Assembly (NCBI RefSeq): GCF_014644295.1 | Contig: NZ_BMKK01000004.1 | Coordinates: 310,001 to 374,000 of the forward strand | Source of the DNA: Emticicia aquatilis | Lineage (GTDB): Bacteria; Bacteroidota; Bacteroidia; Cytophagales; Spirosomataceae | Length of the DNA stretch: 64,000 bases | Reading direction: 5' to 3' | Shown: positions 17,168 through 26,581 of the stretch, in pieces | How the letters are laid out: the number at the start of each line of letters is the position of its first letter | Position numbering within the stretch: position 1 is the stretch's first letter | Translations under genes and position numbers: made by a program | Notes under the pieces: generated by a model | Databases searched by the model: none | What the model was told of the DNA's origin: nothing | Seen by the model: the letters and a program-made list of their open reading frames with translations, nothing else

Positions 17168-17545
17168 ATGGATGATATTCAGAATAGAGCAGATATAGAA
17201 TTATTGGTAAATAATTTCTACGAGAGAGTGCATAATGAGCCAAATCTTGCCCCAGTTTTTGAGATGCCCGCCGAGCATTGGGAGATGCACATTACGAGAG
17301 TTGTAAATTTTTGGGAGAACTGGCTATTTCAAACAGGTAGCTATAACGGTGGAATGATGTGGGTACACCTACAAGCCAACGAAAAACACCCACTTACAAC
17401 TGAGCGTTTTGAACAATGGTTAGCACTGTGGTTTCTTACAACCGATTCTCTTTTTGCGGGCGAAAAAGCAGATTTTGTAAAAAGCAAAGCCCTCGAAATT
17501 GGGCAAATTATGAATGCAAAAATGAATCACATCAATCAACAATAA
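17168..17545 (+). CDS. Group III truncated haemoglobin
   Basis: 125 aa. The pattern LLVNNFYERVHNEPNLAPVFE and the EHWEMHITRVVNFWENWLFQTG block carry the family's conserved helices. The proximal His is probably in MWVHLQAN (near residue 76). The Trp in LALWF (about 100) is also typical. Group III globins are thought to handle O2 or NO in the cytosol; the specific role here is unproven. A TACTTTTG box at 17113-17120 resembles the Bacteroidota -7 element TAnnTTTG, but I see no convincing -33 partner. A strong terminator follows at once. Confidence 0.9.
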   Translation: MDDIQNRADIELLVNNFYERVHNEPNLAPVFEMPAEHWEMHITRVVNFWENWLFQTGSYNGGMMWVHLQANEKHPLTTERFEQWLALWFLTTDSLFAGEKADFVKSKALEIGQIMNAKMNHINQQ

Positions 17546-17585
17546 AAAATCGGAGATAAGGCTAATTACTTATCTCCGATTTTTT
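17544..17585. terminator. Bidirectional intrinsic terminator
   Basis: The 17-bp stem AAAAAATCGGAGATAAG with its exact complement (17544-17560 and 17569-17585) has an 8-nt loop. It separates the globin gene from the converging hydrolase gene; both stop codons touch it. Confidence 0.92.
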
Positions 17586-18378
17586 ATTTTATAAATTTTT
17601 CGATTTCAGTATTATAAATTTCAGGTTCTTCAACCGACGATGTATGCCCACCGCCTGCAAATACAATCAGTTTTGAGTTGGGTATCAACGAATGAATCTT
17701 GCGTGCCTTATCGGGTACGGTTGCTACGTCTTGGTCGCCAACCATAATTAATGTGGGGCAAATGATTTTTTGTATTTCGTCGGCAATGCCTTTTCTGTAA
17801 ATTACTCCATCAACGGCTTTGGTAATTCCTTTTCTATTATTCGATTTTAGCTGTTGAGTCCAATATTTCTTTTCTTCTAATCTATTTGGGTCATTTAAGA
17901 ATTTCTGACCAAACATAATTTTCATTACACTACTAACGACAGGAAAAAATCCGATATACTTTACAATAGCATTGAGGGTTTTATATTTTCCAACATTTTC
18001 CTGCGGCTCGGGGTCGGCAGTTGTTTCGAGTAAAATTAGTTTTTTTATCAGGTCAGGACGACGAGCTGCTAAACGCATACCAACAAAACCGCCCATCGAA
18101 AGCCCTGCAAAAATCACGGGCTTACCTACCAACTTTTCGATTAGCTCAGCGGCATCATCATAGAGTGTGTCCATGTCATAGCCGTCAGCCGTAATTTCGG
18201 TTTTACCTTGCCCACGGTGGTCGTATGTAATTACTCTATATCTATCTTTAAAATATTCTACTTGCTTATGAAACATGTGGCCACTCCACAAGAGTCCATG
18301 CGAAAACACAATGGTATCTTCTCCCGAACCATGTTCTTCGTAGTAATAATTGGCATTTTTTAGTTGAATAAAAGGCAT
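17584..18378 (-). CDS. Alpha/beta hydrolase
   Basis: 264 aa from ATG 18378 (MPFIQLKNANYYYEE); an in-frame start at 18399 adds seven atypical residues. The fold is shown by VFSHGLLWSGHMF (oxyanion HG), DHRGQGKTE, the nucleophile elbow GLSMGGFVG, the acid in VGDQDVATVPD and the catalytic His in GGGHTSSVEEP. There is no signal peptide. The nearest-looking relatives are 3-oxoadipate enol-lactonase-like hydrolases, but the substrate cannot be assigned. Confidence 0.88.
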   Translation of the reverse strand: MPFIQLKNANYYYEEHGSGEDTIVFSHGLLWSGHMFHKQVEYFKDRYRVITYDHRGQGKTEITADGYDMDTLYDDAAELIEKLVGKPVIFAGLSMGGFVGMRLAARRPDLIKKLILLETTADPEPQENVGKYKTLNAIVKYIGFFPVVSSVMKIMFGQKFLNDPNRLEEKKYWTQQLKSNNRKGITKAVDGVIYRKGIADEIQKIICPTLIMVGDQDVATVPDKARKIHSLIPNSKLIVFAGGGHTSSVEEPEIYNTEIEKFIK

Positions 18379-18407
18379 AATAGATGGGTGTTTTATCAAA
18401 GAATTTA

Positions 18408-19850
18408 CTAAATTTCCACCATTAATTTAATCATTTCTTCCAGATAACGCCTTACTTTTCGGTCGGCACCATCGGCATAACGATTAACAATGTAAGTAAA
18501 CGACATCATTTCGCCATTACTGGCAGTAAAATAGCCCGAAAATGCTCTTGTATTGCTAATTGAGCCACTTTTAGCTCGCACATTTCCTGCGGCTTTTGAG
18601 CCTTTTGCCAAATTCTGTACTGTTCCGCTGATACCAACAATTGGAATAGAAGCATAATATTCGGGAAATGCCGCATCAGTTTTCATCGTATATAAAATAT
18701 CAGTCAGGTTATTGGCGGTCAGAACTCCCGAAGGTGAAAGCCCACTTCCATCACGAATCATAAAACCCTGTAAATCAACACCTTTCTGTGACCACAACTG
18801 TTTTTGGCTCTTTACGGCCGAATCAAAACTACCATCTTTAGATAAATTATATCCAACAGATTTCAAGAAAGCATCGGCATATAAATTAATGCTGTGATAA
18901 TTACAATCCTTAACTAAACTCGATAATGGCGGAGAGTCATAAGTAAAAATAAGATTTCGCTGCTTTGGGTAATATCCTTCGGATGTTTTGTATTGTTGAA
19001 ACGAAAGCGTTGGTTTTTCGATAATTCCACCAAGCGAATTAAACCATTTCTGCACTTGATACGCAAAAAAAGTTGGCGGGTCAGGAATCGAACCTTTTAC
19101 CGAAAACTCATTATCCCCCGCAGGAATTGTCCCTTCCGAAAGCACTGTTGAACTAAAAGGTGTGCTATAAAGCAGCACATTATCTCCCGAGCCTCGCTCT
19201 GCGACTGTCACCTTATTGATGTTTTTAATGTTTGGTATTTCGGGAACAATCTTTGTAATTGGAGCAAAATCGCCTACTCGTTTGCTCTGCTTGAAATACA
19301 CCGAATAAAGATTTTCGTTGATGTTCAAACCGTTAATTCCTGCTCCGTAATAATTACCAATATCTCCCCAAATCCATGAATCGGCTAAGGTATTATCCGA
19401 AAAAATTGACCCATCACCCAGAATGTATCCATCAATTTTCTTGATTCCATATCCTTTGATTTTCTGAGCAAAATAATTCGACACCTCATCGACACTTGCC
19501 CCAATTCGGGCCGAACCTAACGATGGGTCGCCCGTTCCTCTTATATAAATATTCCCTTGTAACACGCTGTCAACAATTACACCGTCGTATTCAAGAAATG
19601 TCTGAAAGCGATAATTTGAACCAAGCACAGATAAAGCAGATGCCGTTGAAACTAACTTCAATACAGAAGCAGAATTGACCGATTTATGAGCATTATATTG
19701 TAATTTATATTCACCCGTCTGGGTTGAACGAATAGATGCGGCCACTACTCCATTCCTAATTTCGGTGTCATTTTGCACACTATCAATCAGTTTTTGTAGG
19801 CGTTCGAGTGGGTTCGAAATCTGTAAAAGAATGAATAAAATTACTTTCAT
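18408..19850 (-). CDS. dacB: D-alanyl-D-alanine carboxypeptidase/endopeptidase (PBP4, peptidase S13)
   Basis: 480 aa, periplasmic, with a short N-terminal signal-like segment. The three penicillin-binding motifs are SVLK (Ser62 and Lys65), SIN in CNYHSINLYADAF (near residue 306) and KSG in RAKSGSISNTRAFSGY (a conservative change from KTG). A long insertion between motifs 1 and 2 (about 90-290) is typical of the S13 class. It trims or cleaves peptidoglycan cross-links. The gene is 29 bp upstream of the hydrolase gene on the same strand. Confidence 0.92.
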   Translation of the reverse strand: MKVILFILLQISNPLERLQKLIDSVQNDTEIRNGVVAASIRSTQTGEYKLQYNAHKSVNSASVLKLVSTASALSVLGSNYRFQTFLEYDGVIVDSVLQGNIYIRGTGDPSLGSARIGASVDEVSNYFAQKIKGYGIKKIDGYILGDGSIFSDNTLADSWIWGDIGNYYGAGINGLNINENLYSVYFKQSKRVGDFAPITKIVPEIPNIKNINKVTVAERGSGDNVLLYSTPFSSTVLSEGTIPAGDNEFSVKGSIPDPPTFFAYQVQKWFNSLGGIIEKPTLSFQQYKTSEGYYPKQRNLIFTYDSPPLSSLVKDCNYHSINLYADAFLKSVGYNLSKDGSFDSAVKSQKQLWSQKGVDLQGFMIRDGSGLSPSGVLTANNLTDILYTMKTDAAFPEYYASIPIVGISGTVQNLAKGSKAAGNVRAKSGSISNTRAFSGYFTASNGEMMSFTYIVNRYADGADRKVRRYLEEMIKLMVEI

Positions 19851-20076
19851 ACAGAAAATGTCTTTAGTTTTAGGGAAATTCGGTAGTATTTTTTAGTTTT
19901 ACTAAAACTCTGATTATCAATCTTTTCTTTGCAATCAAAATCTAAGTGTTGATGAATATCCCACAATTTTAACTAAAATGCTTAGTTAAAAAAAGAAATG
20001 TTTCCGTAATTTGTACCATGAATATTAAGTTAATGTGATTTATGCTTTAATATTCTTAATCATTTGATAAACTTAT

Positions 20077-21498
20077 ATGAAATTAACATTCTGGGGAGCA
20101 ACAAGGCAAGTTTCGGGGAGTATGTTCCTGCTCGAATTTGACGATGAATACAGAGTTTTGATAGATTGTGGTACTGATTTGGAGCGAGAAAACAATCATG
20201 AGACTCCCAAGTCTGAATACGGTATATTTCCCTTTGACCCATCACTCATCAACTTAATCATTCTCACACACGCACACATTGACCATTCGGGGCAAATCCC
20301 AAATTTATACAAAGAAGGCTTTGAAGGACAGGTACTTTGTACCAAAGCCACCATGGAATTAGCCGAGATTTTATTGCTCGATTCGGCTTCGCTCAACCAA
20401 AAGAAATACAAAGCAATTCACGACAGCAAAAAACGCTCTAAAAAAAGAAAAGACGTTGATTCAAGAGAACTTTACCTCGAACGCCAAGTAAAAGAAGCCA
20501 TTGACAATTTCGTAACGATTCCTTTCGACCAAAAATTTAAGTTTAAAGACGATGGTTTCGTAACACTCTATCCAGCTGGTCATTTGCTCGGTGCGGCTCA
20601 TGTTTATCTTGAATTTTGGGAAAACAACGAAAAGAAAACAATTTGTTTTTCGGGTGATGTTGGCCGCAAAAACTATCCTTTATTAGTTGACCCCTACCCA
20701 ATTCCACAGGCCGATTATTTAGTCACCGAAACCACCTACGGCGACCGCCATCATATCAGCGAAAACAAGCCAGAAGAAATTTTGGCAGATATTATTCAGC
20801 GAGCTTGTATTGATATTCCAGGTCGATTAATTATACCGTCTTTCAGTGTGGGGCGTACACAAGCCATGCTTTACACCCTCAATAAACTTTACACCGACCG
20901 AGGCTTTACACCAATTAAAGTATTTACCGATAGCCCTTTGGCCAAAGCCAGCACTCGCATCTACGAAAAGAATGTGAGATTGATGAACAAACAGGCTCGT
21001 GAATTCAATGAAGAAAATGAATCACTGTTTGATTTTGAAAATTTAGTATATTTGGAGTCGAATCAGGCAAGTAAGGCAGTTTCTAATCATTCAGAGCCTT
21101 GCATCATTATCTCGGCATCAGGAATGGTAACTGGTGGACGCATCGAACATCACATTCAAGCCAATATCAGTAATCCTTATGCTACTATTTTAATGATTGG
21201 TTACGCCAGTGAAAATACACTCGGTTGGAAATTGCTCAATGGCGAACGTAAAGAATTAAGTATCGGTGGGCAAAAACTACCTGTCAATGCCAATATAGAA
21301 AAGATTGATGTGTTTTCGGGTCATGGAGATTTAGATGATTTGATTGATTTTGTAAAAACTCAAAATAAAGAAAAAACCAAAAATATTTTTTTAGTGCATG
21401 GAGAGTTACACACCATGCAAAACTTTAAAAATACACTCGCCGAAGTTGGGTATAATCAAGTAGTAATTCCAGAAAAAGGACAAACATTTGAAATATGA
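20077..21498 (+). CDS. MBL-fold metallo-hydrolase with beta-CASP domain (RNA-processing type)
   Basis: 473 aa. Metallo-beta-lactamase motif 2 is HAHIDH (H65, H67, D69, H70), with further metal ligands in AGHLLGAAH and FSGDVGRK. The beta-CASP segment includes IPSFSVGRTQAMLY and FTDSPLA, then IISASGMVTGGRI and a C-terminal FSGHGDLDDL His motif. This is the CPSF73/YSH1-like bacterial family, predicted to be an RNA endonuclease or exonuclease in the cytosol. It is not RNase J, because the C-terminal domain of that enzyme is missing. Confidence 0.9.
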   Translation: MKLTFWGATRQVSGSMFLLEFDDEYRVLIDCGTDLERENNHETPKSEYGIFPFDPSLINLIILTHAHIDHSGQIPNLYKEGFEGQVLCTKATMELAEILLLDSASLNQKKYKAIHDSKKRSKKRKDVDSRELYLERQVKEAIDNFVTIPFDQKFKFKDDGFVTLYPAGHLLGAAHVYLEFWENNEKKTICFSGDVGRKNYPLLVDPYPIPQADYLVTETTYGDRHHISENKPEEILADIIQRACIDIPGRLIIPSFSVGRTQAMLYTLNKLYTDRGFTPIKVFTDSPLAKASTRIYEKNVRLMNKQAREFNEENESLFDFENLVYLESNQASKAVSNHSEPCIIISASGMVTGGRIEHHIQANISNPYATILMIGYASENTLGWKLLNGERKELSIGGQKLPVNANIEKIDVFSGHGDLDDLIDFVKTQNKEKTKNIFLVHGELHTMQNFKNTLAEVGYNQVVIPEKGQTFEI

Positions 21499-21584
21499 AT
21501 GGATAATTGAAAATTGATAATGAAAAATGCTACGCATATAAATTATTATCCATTCTCCATTATTAATTCTTCATTAAGCAAAGA
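21499..21584. repeat. Intergenic word repeat with partial palindrome
   Basis: GAATGGATAATTGAAAATTGATAATG (left) and ATTATCCATTCTCCATTATTAATTCTTCATT (right) are degenerate reverse complements filling the gap up to the accA start. A related word, AATGGAGAATGTAGAATTAAGAATGAAG, lies at 24678-24706. Confidence 0.55.
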
Positions 21585-22541
21585 ATGAGAACACTTTTAG
21601 ATTTTGAAAAACCAATTGCCGAGCTTGAATCTAAGCTTGAGGATATGAAACGCCTTGCTAATGAAAACAACGTTGATGTTAGCGGAGCCGTTCGTACGCT
21701 CAATGATAATATTGAGCAATTGAAAAAAGAAACCTTCGCCAATCTTACTCGTTGGCAAAGAGTTCAGCTTTCTCGTCACCCAGACCGCCCATATACGCTG
21801 GACTATATCGAACGCATTTGCCAAGAATTCCACGAATTACATGGCGACCGTACTGTACGTGATGACCCTTCTATGGTTGGAGGCTTTGCAACGATTGAAG
21901 GGCAGACTGTAATGGTTATTGGTCAGCAAAAAGGAAGAAAAACCAAAGAGCGTCAGCACCGAAACTTCGGTATGCCAAATCCTGAAGGTTACAGGAAAGC
22001 ACTTCGCTTGATGAAATTAGCCGAAAAATTCAATAAACCAATCGTAACGCTAATTGATACTCCAGGGGCATTCCCAGGTTTAGAAGCCGAAGAACGTGGT
22101 CAAGCTGAAGCAATTGCTCGAAACTTGAAAGAAATGATGCTTTTGACAGTTCCAGTTATTTGCATTATTATCGGTGAAGGTGCTTCGGGAGGAGCTTTAG
22201 GAATTGCGATTGGTGATAAAGTTTTAATGCTTGAAAACTCATGGTATTCAGTAATTTCACCAGAAAACTGCTCTACAATTCTTTGGAGAAGTTGGGATTA
22301 TAAAGAACAAGCAGCAGAAGCCTTGAAACTCACCTCGACTGATATGCTCCAAAACAAATTAATCGACGGAGTGATTGAAGAACCGCTTGGTGGAGCTCAT
22401 CTTGATTGGGACGATATGTCGAATCGTTTGAAAAAACGAATTTTGAACGAAATAGAAGAGTTATCGAAGAAAACACCTCAACAACGCATTGATGAAAGAA
22501 TTGAGAAATTCTGTGCAATGGGAGAATTTGAGGAAGTTTAA
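21585..22541 (+). CDS. accA: Acetyl-CoA carboxylase carboxyltransferase subunit alpha
   Basis: 318 aa; with AccD it transfers carboxyl from biotin to acetyl-CoA, the first committed step of fatty-acid synthesis. N-terminal helical [18 protein letters not shown], then [27 protein letters not shown] and [23 protein letters not shown]. The oxyanion-hole region [15 protein letters not shown] and [13 protein letters not shown] are also present. The length is canonical. No accD is adjacent, which is normal in this phylum. Confidence 0.97.
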   Translation: MRTLLDFEKPIAELESKLEDMKRLANENNVDVSGAVRTLNDNIEQLKKETFANLTRWQRVQLSRHPDRPYTLDYIERICQEFHELHGDRTVRDDPSMVGGFATIEGQTVMVIGQQKGRKTKERQHRNFGMPNPEGYRKALRLMKLAEKFNKPIVTLIDTPGAFPGLEAEERGQAEAIARNLKEMMLLTVPVICIIIGEGASGGALGIAIGDKVLMLENSWYSVISPENCSTILWRSWDYKEQAAEALKLTSTDMLQNKLIDGVIEEPLGGAHLDWDDMSNRLKKRILNEIEELSKKTPQQRIDERIEKFCAMGEFEEV

Positions 22542-22558
22542 ACTTATTCTTCACTAAC

Positions 22559-22597
22559 AAAAAACGCAATTCCGAAATATTCAGAATTGCGTTTTTT
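22559..22597. terminator. Bidirectional intrinsic terminator after accA
   Basis: The stem AAAAAACGCAATTC with its complement (22559-22572 and 22584-22597, 14 bp) has an 11-nt loop. It ends accA (+) and could also serve the converging FKBP gene. Confidence 0.9.
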
Positions 22598-22605
22598 ATG
22601 ACTAC

Positions 22606-22651
22606 TCGGTGATTTCGACAGCTTCGGCTGTCCGATTCCCACAATCACCGA
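22606..22651. repeat. Structured intergenic palindrome with UUCG tetraloop
   Basis: Outer arms TCGGTGATT/AATCACCGA (22606-22614 and 22643-22651) enclose an inner hairpin GACAGC-TTCG-GCTGTC (22617-22632). It is GC-rich relative to its surroundings and sits between the accA terminator and the FKBP stop codon. This is probably another dispersed palindromic repeat. Confidence 0.6.
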
Positions 22652-22657
22652 ATTTTA

Positions 22658-23077
22658 TTAGTTCACCGAAACTAATTCGATTTCAAAAATCAAATCTTGA
22701 CCAGCCAATGGATGATTTCCATCAAGAATAACTTTTGTGGCAGTTACTTCACGTACAATCACGGGCATTGATTGTTGACCATTGTGCATATTTAAAGTTC
22801 CACCAATTTCCAACGGAATATCCGCAGGAATATCCAAACGGTTGAACGTAAAAATCATTTCATCAGAGGCTGGGCCATAAGCCTCATCAACTGGAATATG
22901 GACTGTTTTTTTCTCGCCAATAGCCATACCAGTTACGCCCGAATCAAATCCTGCGATAACCATACCACTACCTACTTGAAACTCTAAAGGCTCACGGCCT
23001 TCTGAACTGTCGAACACCGTACCATCGGTTAGCGTTCCTTTATAATGTACCGCTACATTATCGCCTGATTTTACCAT
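22658..23077 (-). CDS. FKBP-type peptidyl-prolyl isomerase, SlyD-like
   Basis: 139 aa. MVKSGDNVAVHYKGTLTDG and FDSSEGREPLEFQVGSG form the FKBP half. VPVDEAYGP marks the insert-in-flap (IF) chaperone domain (about 65-120). The closing strand is HPLAGQDLIFEIEL. It lacks the His-rich metal-binding tail of E. coli SlyD. It catalyses prolyl isomerisation and chaperoning in the cytosol. Confidence 0.92.
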   Translation of the reverse strand: MVKSGDNVAVHYKGTLTDGTVFDSSEGREPLEFQVGSGMVIAGFDSGVTGMAIGEKKTVHIPVDEAYGPASDEMIFTFNRLDIPADIPLEIGGTLNMHNGQQSMPVIVREVTATKVILDGNHPLAGQDLIFEIELVSVN

Positions 23078-23084
23078 TTTTTAA

Positions 23085-23190
23085 AATAAATATGAGATAT
23101 AAATTATGAATTATGAGATTGAAAGATTTGAGAAATAAGATAATCGTAAATATACTTCATATCTCATAACCGGACGGGCGGCCCCGTCAT
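23085..23190. repeat. Composite intergenic repeat before proS end
   Basis: AT-rich arms ATATGAGATAT and ATATCTCATAA surround the gap, followed by a GC-rich hairpin GACGGG-CGGC-CCCGTC (about 23173-23188). The core resembles the GACGGGG elements at 4166 and 40271. Confidence 0.55.
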
Positions 23191-23195
23191 ATCTT

Positions 23196-24671
23196 TTAGT
23201 ATGCTCTCGCAAAAACTACTCTTTTACTTGAAGGTTTTCCTGAATACACACAAACGCCTTCTTCTTCAACTGCATCTAAAGGAATACAACGAATAGTAGC
23301 CTTTGTCAGTTCCTTGATTTTTTCTTCGGTCTCAGAAGTTCCGTCCCAGTGACAAAGCAAGAAACCACCTTTTTCTATTTGTTCTTCAAACGCTGCCCAA
23401 GTATCTACTTTAAACATATTTTCTTGACGGAAGTTCAAAGCTTTTTGATAAATAGCTGTTTGAATTTCATCCAATAAATCTTTTATGTAAGTTGCAATAC
23501 CTTCGATTGGGCGAGTTTCTTTCGTTAAAGTATCACGACGTGCCAATTCGATTACGCCATTTTGCAAATCTCTCATACCAACTGCCATACGCAAAGGCAC
23601 ACCTTTTAATTCGTATTCAGCAAATTTCCAACCTGGGCGATAAGCATCATTATCATCAAATTTCACAGTAATACCCAATGATTTCAATTCTTTCACAATC
23701 GGCATAATTACCGCCTTGATTGCTTCTAAATCTTCATCACCTTTATAAATCGGCACAATTACAACATGAATCGGTGCTAATTTTGGCGGAAGTACCAAAC
23801 CTAAATCATCAGAGTGAGCCATAATCAAAGCTCCCATCAATCGTGTACTTACTCCCCATGACGTACCCCAAACGTGTTCGAGTTTTCCTTCTTTATTCTG
23901 GAATTTTACATCAAATGCCTTGGCAAAGTTTTGGCCTAAGAAGTGCGAAGTACCAGCTTGCAAAGCCTTACCATCTTGCATCATAGCCTCGATACACAAT
24001 GTTTCTTCTGCACCCGCAAAACGTTCGTTAGCAGTTTTGAAGCCTTTAATCACAGGAACCGACATCCATTCTTCAACAAAAGTAGCATATACATCCAACA
24101 TTTGTTTGGTTTCGTCCATTGCTTCTTTTTCAGTTGCGTGAGCTGTGTGGCCTTCTTGCCATAAAAACTCAGCCGTACGCAAAAACATACGAGTACGCAT
24201 TTCCCAACGCACAACATTTGCCCATTGATTTATCAAAATAGGTAAATCACGGTGCGATTGAATCCAATTTTTATAGGTATTCCAAATAATAGCCTCACTC
24301 GTTGGACGAACAACTAATTCTTCTTCCAATTTAGCTTCGGGGTCAACCATTAGTTTACCAGGATTATTTGGGTCGGATTTCAGACGATAGTGTGTTACTA
24401 CCGCACATTCCTTGGCAAAACCTTCGGCGTTTTTCTCTTCGGCCTCAAATAAACTTTTCGGCACAAAAAGTGGGAAATATGCATTCGTATGACCTGTTTC
24501 TTTAAACATATCATCGAGAGCTCGTTGCATTTTTTCCCAAATCGAAAAACCGTAAGGCTTGATAACCATACATCCACGAACCGCCGAGTTTTCGGCTAAA
24601 TCTGCACGTTTAACTAATTCGTTGTACCACTCCGAGTAGTTTTCACTACGTTTTGGAAGACCTTTACTCAT
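23196..24671 (-). CDS. proS: Prolyl-tRNA synthetase (archaeal/eukaryotic-type)
   Basis: 491 aa class II synthetase that charges tRNA-Pro. The N-terminus has [15 protein letters not shown] and [14 protein letters not shown], then [11 protein letters not shown]. Motif 2 is [26 protein letters not shown] and motif 3 is [16 protein letters not shown]. An anticodon-binding domain and the C-terminal zinc-like domain (ending [10 protein letters not shown]) complete it. There is no YbaK-type editing insert, which marks the archaeal-like form typical of Bacteroidota. Confidence 0.97.
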   Translation of the reverse strand: MSKGLPKRSENYSEWYNELVKRADLAENSAVRGCMVIKPYGFSIWEKMQRALDDMFKETGHTNAYFPLFVPKSLFEAEEKNAEGFAKECAVVTHYRLKSDPNNPGKLMVDPEAKLEEELVVRPTSEAIIWNTYKNWIQSHRDLPILINQWANVVRWEMRTRMFLRTAEFLWQEGHTAHATEKEAMDETKQMLDVYATFVEEWMSVPVIKGFKTANERFAGAEETLCIEAMMQDGKALQAGTSHFLGQNFAKAFDVKFQNKEGKLEHVWGTSWGVSTRLMGALIMAHSDDLGLVLPPKLAPIHVVIVPIYKGDEDLEAIKAVIMPIVKELKSLGITVKFDDNDAYRPGWKFAEYELKGVPLRMAVGMRDLQNGVIELARRDTLTKETRPIEGIATYIKDLLDEIQTAIYQKALNFRQENMFKVDTWAAFEEQIEKGGFLLCHWDGTSETEEKIKELTKATIRCIPLDAVEEEGVCVYSGKPSSKRVVFARAY

Positions 24672-25063
24672 ATCTTTTTAAATGGAGAATGTAGAATTAA
24701 GAATGAAGTAAATGATTTTACAACCATTCAACACTTCATTTCGTATTTCCAATAAGTTATTTTAATAAAATTGAATTTTAGACAGACGTTTTTCGTTTTA
24801 TTATTAGAAAAAGTCTATAATGACTCAGTTTAAGTCAAATTCTAATAAGATATTAATGCTCAAACTGATTGCAAAGATAGGTTTTTATATTAAGTTTGTA
24901 AAATAATGTTACTATTCAATAATTGATTGTCTAAATGACGATTGTTTGAAAAAGCTTGATTTTGGGAAATGAAAAAAATATTTTAAAGAACGTACAACCA
25001 TTTCCTACCCTGTCGCATCATATACATAGAAATGTTTAAAGCCCACATTAAATTAATAGTAAA
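24672..25063. other. 392-bp AT-rich intergenic region
   Basis: Divergent gap between proS and the Ser/Gly-rich lipoprotein gene. Near the proS start it carries the word repeat AATGGAGAATGTAGAATTAAGAATGAAG (24678-24706). Further on is a 9-bp inverted repeat TTATTAGAA/TTCTAATAA (24801-24809 and 24840-24848). It should contain both promoters, but I cannot place them with confidence. No open reading frame or RNA gene is evident. Confidence 0.5.
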
Positions 25064-26392
25064 ATGAACACTTTCAAATCAATAAAATATCTATCGGTAG
25101 CGGTGCTTTTGAGTGCATGGGGTTGTAGCTCAACCAAGCAACTCACTACCAAAGGCGAGTATGATGATACTTACGGTTCGTCGAAAGATGCTCCACAAGT
25201 AGTTTACACACCACGTCAAACGCCTGATTACGTTGAAAACCAACGTTATCAACCAGAAGAGCCACAACAATCTCAAGAAAATGCTACTGGCACTGACGAA
25301 TATTATGACGAGAATTATTTGAACTCTCGCAAAGTTTATCGTAATAACAATGGTGATGCTGGATATGATTCTGGCTTTGCTAATGGTTATCAATCAGGTT
25401 GGAACGATTACGCTTGGAGTCAGCCAGTTGGCTGGACAAGTCCTTTTAACCGATTTGGCTACGGAAGTGGTTATTTGGGTGGCTATGGTAGCAGCTATTG
25501 GGGTTCTGGTTTTGGCCTAAGCCTCGGTTTTGGAAACTTCAACCGTTTCTATGACCCATTCTGGGGTGGCGGTGTCTACGGATTCAATTCTTTTTACAGC
25601 CCTTACAGTTCATGGTATAGCCCATTTGGTTATAATTCTTGGTATAGCCCTTACAGCTCATTTTATAGCCCATATAGCTATTACTCTTATGGCTATTACG
25701 ACCGCTTTGGTGGTTTTGGCAATAATTACTATACAAATAATTACTATAATAATATTACATCAGGGGTATCAGGTGTGAGCAACAATCGTGTTGGTCGTAC
25801 TTATGGCCCACGTGATGGCGGAAGTGGTTCAAGCACTTATAACCGTGGATTTACAAATGCAGCCGTAAATAATGGTTCAAACTCACCTGATGGTCGTCGT
25901 TCTGCCAATTATGGCTCACGTTCTACTAATGGAACAGAATACGCTCGTCCGTCAAGAAATGGAGAATGGAATGGTAGTGCTGCAAGTAATGACTACAACA
26001 GAGGAAATTCGAGAAGCTACGGTGGCAGCACCAGTGCAAACGATACTTACTATGCTCGTCCACGTAGAAATGGCGGTACAGATGGTGGTTCTTACTCAAA
26101 TTCGGGAAGCTCAAATAGCAACTCAAATGGCGGTTACAACTATTCTCGCCCATCAACAAGCAGTCGCTCATCAGATAGCTGGTCGAATGGCAGCGGTAAC
26201 TCTTCAAGAAGCTCAGGTTGGTCGAACTCAAACTCTAACTCGGGGTATTCAAGAGGTTCTTCTACACCTTCATCTTCAAGCTGGGGTAACAGTAGCGGCT
26301 CAAGCTCGTATGGCGGTAGCAGCAGTAGTAGTTCAAGCAGCAGCAGTCACTCAAGTGGTGGCGGCGGTGGTAGCAGCCGTGGGCCAAGATAA
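25064..26392 (+). CDS. Low-complexity Ser/Gly/Tyr/Asn-rich lipoprotein
   Basis: 442 aa. The signal peptide ends in lipobox SAWGC (Cys near residue 21). A proline- and glutamine-rich stretch (about 40-75) is followed by a Tyr/Gly/Ser/Phe-rich region (about 105-235) with repeated SPYSSWYSPF-type units. The C-terminus is Ser/Asn/Gly-rich and ends in a run of Ser and Gly before a final Arg (about 285-442). No enzyme motif is visible. Relatives are sometimes named vitellogenin-like only because of Ser richness. It is probably a surface or outer-membrane structural protein. The downstream gene is a FadL-type porin. Confidence 0.75.
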   Translation: MNTFKSIKYLSVAVLLSAWGCSSTKQLTTKGEYDDTYGSSKDAPQVVYTPRQTPDYVENQRYQPEEPQQSQENATGTDEYYDENYLNSRKVYRNNNGDAGYDSGFANGYQSGWNDYAWSQPVGWTSPFNRFGYGSGYLGGYGSSYWGSGFGLSLGFGNFNRFYDPFWGGGVYGFNSFYSPYSSWYSPFGYNSWYSPYSSFYSPYSYYSYGYYDRFGGFGNNYYTNNYYNNITSGVSGVSNNRVGRTYGPRDGGSGSSTYNRGFTNAAVNNGSNSPDGRRSANYGSRSTNGTEYARPSRNGEWNGSAASNDYNRGNSRSYGGSTSANDTYYARPRRNGGTDGGSYSNSGSSNSNSNGGYNYSRPSTSSRSSDSWSNGSGNSSRSSGWSNSNSNSGYSRGSSTPSSSSWGNSSGSSSYGGSSSSSSSSSSHSSGGGGGSSRGPR

Positions 26393-26443
26393 TTTGTAAA
26401 GGTTTGTTCAGACTCTTTTAGAGATATATTTTAAGAATCATTC

Positions 26444-26481
26444 GAAAACCTCGCTGAATCATAGCGTTTGGCGAGGTTTTC
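26444..26481 (+). terminator. Intrinsic terminator
   Basis: The stem GAAAACCTCGC/GCGAGGTTTTC (26444-26454 and 26471-26481, 11 bp) has a 16-nt loop. The T-run lies inside the stem end. It follows the lipoprotein gene by 52 bp and partly uncouples it from the porin gene. Confidence 0.75.
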
Positions 26482-26581
26482 TATTAAAATCCATCAAAGA
26501 TTAGCAATTACCTTTTCTATGAAGTAATTATACTAAAGATTAAAAATCTGGTTTATTTTTCTTCAACTTTTCAGTACTAAA

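Noticed and set aside
25872-26399. Long Val/Thr/Ala-rich reading frame on + strand
   Set aside because: Out-of-frame shadow of the Ser/Gly-rich lipoprotein gene; its composition follows from the repeats of the real frame, and it has no start context.
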